Below the pieces are notes generated by a model, which was not told the origin of the DNA, made no database searches, and saw nothing but the letters and a program-made list of their open reading frames with translations. A program made the position numbers and the translations under genes. Below, piece after piece: positions 49,801 through 56,868 of a DNA stretch of 64,000 nt; positions within the stretch are counted from its first letter, which is position 1; each line of letters opens with the position of its first letter. The stretch lies in contig DATCYF010000016.1 in assembly GCA_036570425.1 (NCBI GenBank), positions 31,548-95,547 of the forward strand, given 5' to 3'. The stretch comes from Rhizorhapis sp036570425 (GTDB lineage: Bacteria; Pseudomonadota; Alphaproteobacteria; Sphingomonadales; Sphingomonadaceae).

Positions 49801-51128
49801 GTTGGATGGAAAGACTCATGGGAGCCCCCTTGTCCGGCGGCATCCGCTATAATGGGCCAGCAGGAACGTTATTCTCGTTCGCTGGCTTGTCGGATCAGAC
49901 GCTTTCCGGCGCCATCGGCGTGGCGGCAGACTTTTCCGGGCGACTGCAAAGCCCGCAATTCACTGGCCTCGTCCGCGCCAACAAACTGACCTATCGCAAC
50001 GAAACCTATGGCACCCGCCTATCCAATATGCAGATAGACGGACGCTTCACGAATGATCGCCTCCAGCTCAACAGGCTGACCGCGAGAGCAGGGGACGGTA
50101 CGGTAAATGCCAATGGTTTTGTAAGCCTGAGTTCGGCTCAGGGTTTCCCCATGGATATTGCGATCAAGCTCGACAAAGCACAGCTGGCCAACAGCGATAA
50201 TATCGGTGCCACGGCGACAGGTGATTTGCGGATCACCAACAGCGCCAACGCCGATCCTCTGATAAAGGGGACCATTCGCCTCCCCGAAACACGATATAAA
50301 GTGATTTTCCAGGGGGCCGCCAATGTTCCACAGCTAACCGGCGTTCGCCGCAAAGCTCCTCCCGTGCGGAAAATCGTAACGGGCGATCCTGAGCCCGGGC
50401 GTGGCATGCCCGTTGCCTGGAATCTCGATATCGCGATCCGCGCAGACGATCAGATCTATATCTCGGGAATGGGTCTGGAATCGGAATGGTCCAGCAATCT
50501 TCGCATTACCGGGACCACGGCCGATTTCCGTATCGCGGGCGATGTAGGCTTGGTGCGCGGCACCTATGGTTTTGCGGGCCGTTCCTTTGAACTGACGGAA
50601 GGGCGGATTCGCTTCACCGGCGAACGTGAGATCAATCCTACGCTTGATCTTTCCGGTAGCAGCGATATCGAAGGCGTCACGACGATCCTGAACGTGACCG
50701 GCCGCGCCTTTGATCCGCAGATCAGCTTCACGTCCAATCCGGCTCTGCCCCAGGATGAAGTGGTGGCGCGTATCCTGTTTGGCAGCTCCGTGGCAAATCT
50801 ATCGGCTATTCAGGCCGTGCAGCTCGCCTCCTCGCTGAACGCGTTGCGTGGCGGCGGCGGTGGCCTGAACCCGCTGGGCAAATTGCGTTCGGCTACGGGC
50901 ATAGATCGCCTCCGGATATTGGGATCGGACAAAGCCACCGGTCGTGGAACCGCTTTGGCTGCGGGTCAGCATATCAGCGACGATATCTATGTAGAGATCA
51001 TCACCGATGCACGGGGCTTTACTGCGACTCAACTGGAAATCAGCCTCAGCAAGAGCTTGTCCGTGCTTAGCCAGGCTGGTTCCTTCGGTTCGTCAGCCCT
51101 CAATGTCCGCTATAAAAAGGATTATTGA
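46887..51128 (+). CDS. tamB: TamB-like translocation/assembly protein (DUF490)
   Basis: This 1413-residue AsmA-like protein spans the periplasm. It has a single N-terminal membrane anchor (about 32-53, GGGIILGLILLVLLAVAALN). A long repetitive beta-strand groove follows, and then the conserved DUF490 end with RGTYGFAGRSFELTEGRIRF, NPTLDLSGSSDIEG and LPQDEVVARILFG. In E. coli TamB works with TamA and supports lipid transfer to the outer membrane. It is translationally coupled to tamA (1-bp overlap) and to a small lipoprotein downstream (ATGA-type overlap). Confidence 0.93.
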   Translation: MAQEDSTEAEMASEGSEDTVRSSPARRALKIGGGIILGLILLVLLAVAALNTGPGKRFVANQIANLAFANGLKIEAGRIDGSLYGRMILRNLKISDPKGVFLTSPAVVVDWRPFKYLQNHVDVHELSSKRITLLRLPQFKPSEAAEQGPLLPDIDIDVRKLEIGQFVIEPPVTGQRHIATFSGDAKIADRHVQLSIKARALRGRGIAGGDRIELALNAAPQTNRLDIQLTLDAPANGLVSGLTGTTKGLHMQIGGKGDWKRWDGSALASLGGSRIVNLSLTGRDGAFRTKGALHPDGLLAGPAQRLMGPVTQVDIRAVLAERRADITGRLNSDAFTLTADGLLNLADNRFGNMKLDFLLRKPTTVAENLYGRSVRAVLAVDGPFAKPVVGYRLTAGAIGFDEITVEGLQASGQARVDADAIMIPVNAQARRITGLDVAAGGRLENIRLNGDLAIKGPRILSDNMKIRSDRIDATAILIADMSKGLYTGALEGRVNNYRIESVGIFNLETTADLDTAPNGGFTLKGRVRARSTRLLNDSVRDFLGGNVLVAADTSYDTDGIIRIQRLNVSAPAFRLTGGSGRYSPDGGISFAANAYSQAYGPLGVKVSGSLGSPVAYLTAPRPGVGIGLVNLKAQLRGSPKGYAVQASGGTDYGPFDADVLILTGGGPLTIEIKHGEFAGIDLRGRVRQTAAGPFDGQLFANGSGIDGTVQLSAAGSYQRADIHARANNAVLPAPAKLVIGRAIIDGHAILYDEPEVVADVQFGQTQFGTLELNAARAQIHYQGGRGNAKLLAEGYSGVPFRIAANGALTPDLWRIALNGRVNGVDVKTQSPARIIPGADGYRLQPTVITFGKGAATVAGAFGKAVEIQSRFKDVDLAIVNSFAPGLNIGGRATGSLDFSQPAGSSFPQADARLNIAGFTRTSLSAVSQPVDISVAGHLLPSGGDIGAVLRRNNVVIGRVKASLSPLPPGSGSWMERLMGAPLSGGIRYNGPAGTLFSFAGLSDQTLSGAIGVAADFSGRLQSPQFTGLVRANKLTYRNETYGTRLSNMQIDGRFTNDRLQLNRLTARAGDGTVNANGFVSLSSAQGFPMDIAIKLDKAQLANSDNIGATATGDLRITNSANADPLIKGTIRLPETRYKVIFQGAANVPQLTGVRRKAPPVRKIVTGDPEPGRGMPVAWNLDIAIRADDQIYISGMGLESEWSSNLRITGTTADFRIAGDVGLVRGTYGFAGRSFELTEGRIRFTGEREINPTLDLSGSSDIEGVTTILNVTGRAFDPQISFTSNPALPQDEVVARILFGSSVANLSAIQAVQLASSLNALRGGGGGLNPLGKLRSATGIDRLRILGSDKATGRGTALAAGQHISDDIYVEIITDARGFTATQLEISLSKSLSVLSQAGSFGSSALNVRYKKDY

Positions 51129-51277
51129 TGAACAGGGCTACGGCGGCTCTTTCACTGCTCCTATTCCTTGCCGCATGTGAAAAGGAACCTGATTTCGATC
51201 AACGCTATGATCATATCGGCAATGAATTGGCGCAAAAGGTGAACGCGATCGAAAATGAAATGGCCGCCCAACAGTAG
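51128..51277 (+). CDS. 49-residue lipoprotein coupled to tamB
   Basis: This very short gene begins at ATG overlapping the tamB stop (TGATG). The protein has a lipoprotein signal (MNRATAALSLLLFLAAC, lipobox LAAC, Cys17). The mature part of 33 residues is charged (EKEPDFDQRYDHIGNEL) and ends in a helix (AQKVNAIENEMAAQQ). A GC-rich inverted repeat GGCCGCCC/GGGCGGCC (51262-51287) spans its stop codon. Its coupling to tamB suggests a role with the TamAB complex, which is inference. No family is recognised. Confidence 0.75.
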   Translation: MNRATAALSLLLFLAACEKEPDFDQRYDHIGNELAQKVNAIENEMAAQQ

Positions 51278-51336
51278 CAGGGCGGCCACAAAAGGCGCTA
51301 ATGCGTGGTTTTCAGGGCACCAGATGGTCCGCGATA

Positions 51337-52437
51337 TCACACGTTGAAGCGGAACAGCATGATGTCGCCATCCTGCGTTACATACTCTTTGCCCTCCGCA
51401 CGCAACTTGCCTGCGTCACGCGCACCTGCCTCGCCATTATGGCGGACATAATCTTCATAAGCGATGGTCTCAGCACGGATGAAGCCGCGTTCGAAATCGC
51501 TGTGAATGGCGCCTGCAGCCTGCGGGGCTTTTGAACCCTTGTAGACGGTCCAGGCGCGCGCCTCCTTCGGCCCTACCGTGAAGAAGGTGATAAGGTCCAG
51601 AAGGTCATAGCCAGCGCGGATGATCCGGGTCAGGCCGGTTTCCTGAAGACCCAGATCGGCCAGGAATTCAGCACGGTCCTCAGCCGGCATGGTGACGATT
51701 TCCGCCTCGATGGCGGCCGAAACGATTACCGCCCGCGCCCCTTCCTTCGCGGCCTTGTCAAAAACGCGGGCGCTATGTTCATTGCCTTCGGCTGCGCCGC
51801 CTTCATCGACGTTGCAGACATAGAGAACGGGCTTGGCCGTTAGCAATTGCGCCTGTGCGAACAGCCGCTCTTCCTCCACGTCCTTAGGTTGCGTCAGTCG
51901 CGCGGGCTTTCCGGCCCGCAACAATTCCAAAGCCTGGCCCAGCACGGATGCGCCTGCCTTCGCCTCCTTGTCGCCTTGCTGCCCTTTCTTGACAAGATTG
52001 GGCACTCGCTTTTCAAGGCTCTCAAGGTCCGCGAGCATCAGCTCCGTTTCGACGGTTTCCGCGTCGGCGATGGGATCGATCTTGCCTTCGACATGGGTGA
52101 TGTCATCATCGACGAAGCAGCGGAGCACATGCACGACCGCATCCACTTCCCGGATATTGGCGAGGAACTGATTGCCCAGACCCTCTCCCCTGGAGGCACC
52201 GCGCACCAGTCCTGCAATATCGACAAAGGCAAGCTGGGTTTCGATGATCTTCGCGCTGCCACCGATCTTGGCAATTTTATAAAGTCGTTCATCGGGCACC
52301 GCCACTTGGCCCACATTGGGTTCTATGGTGCAGAAAGGATAATTGGCCGCCTGCGCCGCCTGCGTCTCAGTAAGCGCATTGAAAAGCGTCGACTTGCCGA
52401 CATTGGGAAGACCAACGATGCCGCAACGAAAACCCAT
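51337..52437 (-). CDS. ychF: Redox-regulated ATPase YchF (OLA1 family)
   Basis: This 366-residue member of the Obg-like family prefers ATP over GTP and associates with ribosomes. The P-loop GLPNVGKSTLFNAL (9-22), DIAGLVRGASRGEGLGNQFL, NVDEGG and the C-terminal TGS-like domain (FFTVGPKEARAWTVYKG, HSDFERGFIRAETIAYEDY) are all present. It is downstream of pth on the minus strand, separated by a 127-bp spacer that carries two palindromic repeats. Confidence 0.95.
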   Translation of the reverse strand: MGFRCGIVGLPNVGKSTLFNALTETQAAQAANYPFCTIEPNVGQVAVPDERLYKIAKIGGSAKIIETQLAFVDIAGLVRGASRGEGLGNQFLANIREVDAVVHVLRCFVDDDITHVEGKIDPIADAETVETELMLADLESLEKRVPNLVKKGQQGDKEAKAGASVLGQALELLRAGKPARLTQPKDVEEERLFAQAQLLTAKPVLYVCNVDEGGAAEGNEHSARVFDKAAKEGARAVIVSAAIEAEIVTMPAEDRAEFLADLGLQETGLTRIIRAGYDLLDLITFFTVGPKEARAWTVYKGSKAPQAAGAIHSDFERGFIRAETIAYEDYVRHNGEAGARDAGKLRAEGKEYVTQDGDIMLFRFNV

Positions 52438-52445
52438 AGCATTCT

Positions 52446-52469
52446 CCCTCTCCCCTATAGGGGAGAGGG
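52446..52469. repeat. Perfect 24-bp palindrome of the CCCTCTCCCC family
   Basis: CCCTCTCCCCTA followed directly by its exact complement makes a 24-bp palindrome just upstream of ychF. Related copies occur at 3368, 31526, 34195 and 52542, all in intergenic DNA. Confidence 0.85.
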
Positions 52470-52541
52470 CCGGGAGTGGGGAAGTTCTGCCCGGCCCTGT
52501 TAAATTTGACTATGGAGAACGAATGTTCCCCGCTTCCAATG

Positions 52542-52564
52542 CCTCTCCCCTGAAGGGTAGAGGG
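52542..52564. repeat. Imperfect copy of the CCCTCTCCCC palindrome
   Basis: CCTCTCCCC and a one-base-different complement arm GGGTAGAGG surround TGAA. It lies just before the pth stop codon and ends at the pth coding boundary. Confidence 0.7.
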
Positions 52565-53137
52565 CTAACTCTCCTGCAGCCGTAACGCCACGTCATTCAT
52601 GAACCGCGCATCATCTCCGCGCGCAAGCCATTCCGCCTCTGCGCCAATGGCGCCGAGCATGTCCGATAACGCATCTATATCGACCTTGGCATAGTTCCCC
52701 AGCACATAGCCATGAACCTTTGCCTTGTTGCCTGGATGGCCGATACCAATCCGCACGCGTCGGAACTCATTGCCGATGTGCGCTTCGGTCGAACGCAGGC
52801 CGTTATGCCCTGCAGTCCCGCCGCCGCGCTTGACCTTCACCTTATAGGGGGCAAGGTCCAGCTCGTCATGAAAGACAGTGACGTCCTCCGGGCCCAGCTT
52901 GTAGAAGCGCATGGCCTCTCCGATGGAGCGGCCACTTTCATTCATGAATATCGCAGGTTTCAGCAGCAGAATTTTTTCAGGGCCAAGCCGCCCCTCGGCG
53001 ACCCAGCCCTGAAATTGCTTCTTCGGCGGCGTAAAGCCATGCATATCCGCAATGACATCGGCAGCCATAAACCCGACATTGTGCCGGTTGAGCGCATATT
53101 GAGCGCCCGGATTGCCGAGTCCTGCCCAGATCTGCAT
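52565..53137 (-). CDS. pth: Peptidyl-tRNA hydrolase
   Basis: This 190-residue enzyme releases peptides from peptidyl-tRNA. The N-terminus MQIWAGLGNPGAQYALNRHNVGF has the catalytic His (RHNVGF). KPAIFMNESGRSI, FHDELDLAPYKVKVKRGGGTAGHNGLRS and RVRIGIGHPG follow in the usual order. It starts 33 bp after rplY on the minus strand, forming the classical rplY-pth-ychF operon. Confidence 0.95.
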   Translation of the reverse strand: MQIWAGLGNPGAQYALNRHNVGFMAADVIADMHGFTPPKKQFQGWVAEGRLGPEKILLLKPAIFMNESGRSIGEAMRFYKLGPEDVTVFHDELDLAPYKVKVKRGGGTAGHNGLRSTEAHIGNEFRRVRIGIGHPGNKAKVHGYVLGNYAKVDIDALSDMLGAIGAEAEWLARGDDARFMNDVALRLQES

Positions 53138-53170
53138 GACTTTATCGTCCCGCTATCTGAGCGGAGGAAA

Positions 53171-53797
53171 TTATTCCCCGCCTTCCTCTTCGCCTTCAGC
53201 CGCAGCCGCTTCGCCTTCGGCCTTCTTCAGGGCGGAAGGAGCGACGATTGTGGCGATCGTGAAATCGCGGTCGTCAATGGCCGGGGTGGCGCCCGCAGGC
53301 AACTTCACATGGCTGATGTGGATGGCGTCACCCACGTCCGTGCCGGTCAGGTCGACGATCACATTATCGGGAATGCTGGCCGCATCACAAACCAGTTCGA
53401 GTTCGTGGCGAACGACGTTCAGCACACCGCCGCGCTTGATGCCGGGAGATGCTTCCTCATTTTGAAACAGGACGGGCACCGCAACGGTCACGCTCGTATG
53501 TTCGCCAACGCGCATGAAATCGACATGCAGGGGCCGGTCCGTCACTGGATGGAAAGCGACATCCTTCGGCAGCGTGCGCGCGGCTTTGCCGCCGACATCG
53601 ACCATGACCACACTATTCATGAAATAGCCGGTGCCGAGCAGCTTGTTCAGCGCCTTTTCCTCGACGTGAATCATCACCGGTTCCTGATTGTCGCCATAAA
53701 TTACGGCGGGCACGCGACCATTGCGGCGCAGGTCACGGGAGGCTCCCTTGCCAGCCCGTTCGCGCGCCTCGGCCGACAGCGTAAGCTGATCGCTCAT
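53171..53797 (-). CDS. rplY: 50S ribosomal protein L25 / general stress protein Ctc
   Basis: This 208-residue long form of L25 binds 5S rRNA. I start it at MSDQLTLSAEARERAGK, because the GGAGA site lies 8 nt upstream of this ATG and only 2 nt before an earlier one. The N-terminal L25 domain has AGKGASRDLRRNGRVPAVIYG, and the C-terminal TL5 domain has HFDFMRV-like LHVDFMRV and VIVDLTGTDVGDAIHISHV. The acidic tail EGEAAAAEGEEEGGE is typical of Ctc proteins. It is first in the operon with pth and ychF. Confidence 0.95.
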   Translation of the reverse strand: MSDQLTLSAEARERAGKGASRDLRRNGRVPAVIYGDNQEPVMIHVEEKALNKLLGTGYFMNSVVMVDVGGKAARTLPKDVAFHPVTDRPLHVDFMRVGEHTSVTVAVPVLFQNEEASPGIKRGGVLNVVRHELELVCDAASIPDNVIVDLTGTDVGDAIHISHVKLPAGATPAIDDRDFTIATIVAPSALKKAEGEAAAAEGEEEGGE

Positions 53798-53896
53798 ATG
53801 CATGTCTCCAAAACTTGATGTACACAGATCCGTCACGCCTCCAGGGATGACCATGACGGGAAGCGCGCGTTTAGCAGTTAAGGCGCAAAAATCAAG

Positions 53897-54793
53897 CTAT
53901 TCGACGCGCCTAACACGAAAGCCACGCTTCACCAGCAGGGCTTGCAGGCTATCGCGGCCCACCAGATGCCCCGTGCCCACGGCAATCAGCGGTGTACCCG
54001 GCCGTCGCATCAGCGCCTCTACCTGTCGTGCCCAACTCTTATTGCGGTTTGTAAGCAGTGGTCGGACGAGCGCCGGGGTATTGCCGAATTCTGCCATAAA
54101 TTGGTGGGAGAGCCGCTCCACGTCACCGCTGAGCCATGCTGTTACCATGATCTTGTATGTGTTGTCCGCGCTGTCCGCTTCCTCGACAACCTGTGTCAGG
54201 AATTGCCGTTGGGCTGCCTCTGGCAGGCTGTCAAATATACCAAGCTGGCCCTCGACCGTTTCCAGGCCGATGATTGGTTTTCCTTTCTTCAGAAAGCGCG
54301 GCTCCAACTGGGATTCGACGCCTCCGCCGGTTTTCAGTTTCAAATCTTTCTGTAGGCCCGAGGAGAGCAGCAGCGCCGCTGCCCAGCTTTCATAGGGAGT
54401 CAGCGTTCCGTTGGTGAAGCTGTTTTTCTCCATCAGCGCGGCCAGCGCCGGGCGTCGCGCGGAGGGGACTCGCTCTGCTATGTCAGGAAGACCCGTTGTG
54501 CGACCCAGCTTTTCAAAGATCGCGGCGTTGCGGGTCTCATTTTCCAGCCCCGCAGCCTCCAGCACCAGCATGTCCGCGCGCTCGATGGCTTTCGTAATGG
54601 CAGGCGTTTCCCATACCAACCCTTGGGGCAGCATGTGGACCGTGCCAAAGAGCCAACCCTTGTGGCCGCCTTTTTCGATCAGCCACAGCGCAGGGGAGGG
54701 AGACGCCGAATCCGCCCCTGCACGTTTCTCTTCCCCACACCCGCTGAGGATAAGCGCTACAAGACCAAGGCAGAGGAGCAGATAAGCGCGCAT
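53897..54793 (-). CDS. TraB/GumN-family lipoprotein (copy 1)
   Basis: This 298-residue protein has a lipoprotein signal (LLLCLGLVALILSGC, Cys19). The TraB/GumN (TIKI-like) family motif GWLFGTVHMLPQG carries the metal-binding GxxH (residues about 49-54). GLETVEGQLGIFDSLP supplies the glutamate, and VGTGHLVGRDSLQALLVKRG the C-terminal GxxH. Members are likely metal-dependent hydrolases or proteases in the envelope. A paralogue is encoded directly upstream (54889-55800), 95 bp away. Confidence 0.88.
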   Translation of the reverse strand: MRAYLLLCLGLVALILSGCGEEKRAGADSASPSPALWLIEKGGHKGWLFGTVHMLPQGLVWETPAITKAIERADMLVLEAAGLENETRNAAIFEKLGRTTGLPDIAERVPSARRPALAALMEKNSFTNGTLTPYESWAAALLLSSGLQKDLKLKTGGGVESQLEPRFLKKGKPIIGLETVEGQLGIFDSLPEAAQRQFLTQVVEEADSADNTYKIMVTAWLSGDVERLSHQFMAEFGNTPALVRPLLTNRNKSWARQVEALMRRPGTPLIAVGTGHLVGRDSLQALLVKRGFRVRRVE

Positions 54794-54888
54794 GGCGACC
54801 TATGTAAGCGAGGGTACGAAGCCGTCAATGCTGAAGGGCGCGGTCCCCTTCGCAGGAGGCAGGAATGGATCGCGGGCTCGCGCGAACA

Positions 54889-55800
54889 TCACTCCGGATG
54901 CTCGACCCGAGCGGCCTTTATTCCCAGCGCTTTCAAATAATCCTGCACGCTTTTTTTGCCGGCCAGATGTCCGGCGCCCACCGCAATGAAGACTGTTCCT
55001 GGAGTATCGAGCATCATCCTGATCTGCTCCGCCCAGTTTGCGTTACGCTGAAACAGCAGGGTTTGTGCAAGCTCCGGTGTTATTTCCAGCGACTCGTTCA
55101 TCTTTTCGGCAAGTTGTTCCGGTTTTCCGGCGGCCCAGCGATCAATCAGCTCGCCAAAATCCTTTTCAACATCAGGCAAGCCGTCAACCGTGGCGTTCAG
55201 GAAGGCGATTTGTTGTTCCTCGGGCAGGTCGTTGAAATAGCCAAGCTGTTGTTCGGGCGTTTCCAGCGCCCCAATGGCCTTGCCTTCACTCTTCGCCGTC
55301 GCCGTCAGCGTCTTTTCCGCCCCCAGATTTGCCTCATATCCCAGCTTTCCCAATGGCGAAATGGCCAGCGTTATACCCGCCATCCACGGCTTGAAACGCT
55401 CAAACGCCTGCCAGGGAATGCCAGCCTGCGCCATCGCAGAAACATATTTGGCGCGCGCGCTCTCATTCAGCTTTTCGCTGAGCGGTGGTCCGTCGGGATC
55501 AAGCGCCAGCGCCGCGACCTTGCCTGCCATTTCGCCCTGATCTGGCTCGATGATCTCAAGCACCAGCTTTTCCGATGTGTCGAACGCCTGACGGACTTCG
55601 TCATCGAACCACAGAGTTCCGGGCTTCAGCACATGGACCGTGCCGAACAGATAAATGGTCGTATCCTCATCCTTCACCACCCAGAGCGCGGGATCGGCGC
55701 TGGCGAGATCTACGGCGTGATCCGGTAGTGTGGGCGCGCTCGCGCATCCTGAAAGGCCAAGTGCAAAAGCAAGCATCAGGGCAGGGAAACGAAATTTCAT
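54889..55800 (-). CDS. TraB/GumN-family lipoprotein (copy 2)
   Basis: This 303-residue paralogue of the downstream gene is also a predicted lipoprotein (LMLAFALGLSGC, Cys19). IYLFGTVHVLKPG, ALETPEQQLGYFNDLPEEQQIAFL and VGAGHLAGKKSVQDYLKALG mark the same active-site pattern. The two copies share layout but are clearly diverged, so the duplication is not recent. The substrate is unknown. It is likely co-transcribed with copy 1. Confidence 0.88.
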   Translation of the reverse strand: MKFRFPALMLAFALGLSGCASAPTLPDHAVDLASADPALWVVKDEDTTIYLFGTVHVLKPGTLWFDDEVRQAFDTSEKLVLEIIEPDQGEMAGKVAALALDPDGPPLSEKLNESARAKYVSAMAQAGIPWQAFERFKPWMAGITLAISPLGKLGYEANLGAEKTLTATAKSEGKAIGALETPEQQLGYFNDLPEEQQIAFLNATVDGLPDVEKDFGELIDRWAAGKPEQLAEKMNESLEITPELAQTLLFQRNANWAEQIRMMLDTPGTVFIAVGAGHLAGKKSVQDYLKALGIKAARVEHPE

Positions 55801-55993
55801 GGAATGGCGGCTCCAGTCTTGGAGAGGGGACCCCTCCGTCTATCGCAGGCATGACGGCAATCAAGAATAATGATGGTTATTTCGGCCGATATGAACGGGT
55901 CCAAAACGATAGCCTCGCTTGACCATCCGCCTGCCATGCGTCAAAGCGACGGCGAATAAAGACTTTCTATTGCACATGCGAAGGCGGATAAGG

Positions 55994-56866
55994 GTGAGCG
56001 ATAACCGGCCCCTGAGTTTTCAGAATCTGATCCTTACGCTCCATGATTATTGGAGCAAACAGGGCTGCGTGATCCTTCAACCCTATGACATGCGCGTGGG
56101 TGCGGGCACCTTTCATCCCGCAACGACGCTGCGATCGCTGGGTCCTGACAAATGGAACTGCGCCTATGTCCAGCCAAGCCGCCGCCCGACCGATGGACGC
56201 TATGGCGAAAATCCCAATCGCTTGCAGCATTATTACCAATATCAGGTGATCATGAAGCCATCCCCGGCCAATCTGCAGGAACTGTATCTCGGCAGCCTTA
56301 CGGAAATCGGGATTGATCCGCTGCTCCACGACATTCGCTTTGCCGAAGATGACTGGGAATCGCCGACGCTTGGCGCCTGGGGTCTTGGCTGGGAAGTCTG
56401 GTGCGACGGCATGGAAGTGACGCAGTTCACCTATTTCCAGCAAATGGGCGGCTTCGATTGCAAGCCGGTAACGGGCGAACTGACCTACGGACTTGAGCGG
56501 CTCGCCATGTATATTCAGGGGGTCGACAACGTCTATGATCTCGCCTTCAACGATGAGGGCGTGACCTATGGCGATGTATTCCTCGAAAACGAGCGCCAAT
56601 TTTCCAAATGGAATTTTGAGGTCGCTGACACTGAAAAGCTTTTCCAATGGTTCCGCGATGCCGAAGCCGAGTGCAAGAGCTGCATCGAGAAAGACCTTCC
56701 GCTCCCCGCCTATGATCAGGCCATTGAGGCGAGCCATGTCTTCAACCTGCTGCAAGCGCGCGGGGTCATTTCAGTGGCTGAGCGTCAGGCCTATATCGGC
56801 CGCGTTCGCGATCTTGCCAAGGGAAGCTGTGAGGCGTGGATGAAGAAAAACGGGTGGGAGGCGTAG
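55994..56866 (+). CDS. glyQ: Glycine--tRNA ligase alpha subunit
   Basis: This 290-residue catalytic subunit belongs to the tetrameric bacterial GlyRS. The start is taken as GTG at 55994 (VSDNRPLSFQNLIL), which fits the family N-terminus; ATG 55976 is an alternative. WSKQGCVILQPYDMRVGAGTFHP, PDKWNCAYVQPSRRPTDGRYG and ENPNRLQHYYQYQVI are nearly invariant in the family. It ends 2 bp before the glyS start. Confidence 0.94.
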   Translation: MSDNRPLSFQNLILTLHDYWSKQGCVILQPYDMRVGAGTFHPATTLRSLGPDKWNCAYVQPSRRPTDGRYGENPNRLQHYYQYQVIMKPSPANLQELYLGSLTEIGIDPLLHDIRFAEDDWESPTLGAWGLGWEVWCDGMEVTQFTYFQQMGGFDCKPVTGELTYGLERLAMYIQGVDNVYDLAFNDEGVTYGDVFLENERQFSKWNFEVADTEKLFQWFRDAEAECKSCIEKDLPLPAYDQAIEASHVFNLLQARGVISVAERQAYIGRVRDLAKGSCEAWMKKNGWEA

Positions 56867-56868
56867 AG

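Noticed and set aside
51262..51287. GC-rich inverted repeat over the stop of the 49-residue lipoprotein gene
   Set aside because: The stem is good but no T run follows on the plus strand, so it was not called as a terminator and is only noted in the gene entry.
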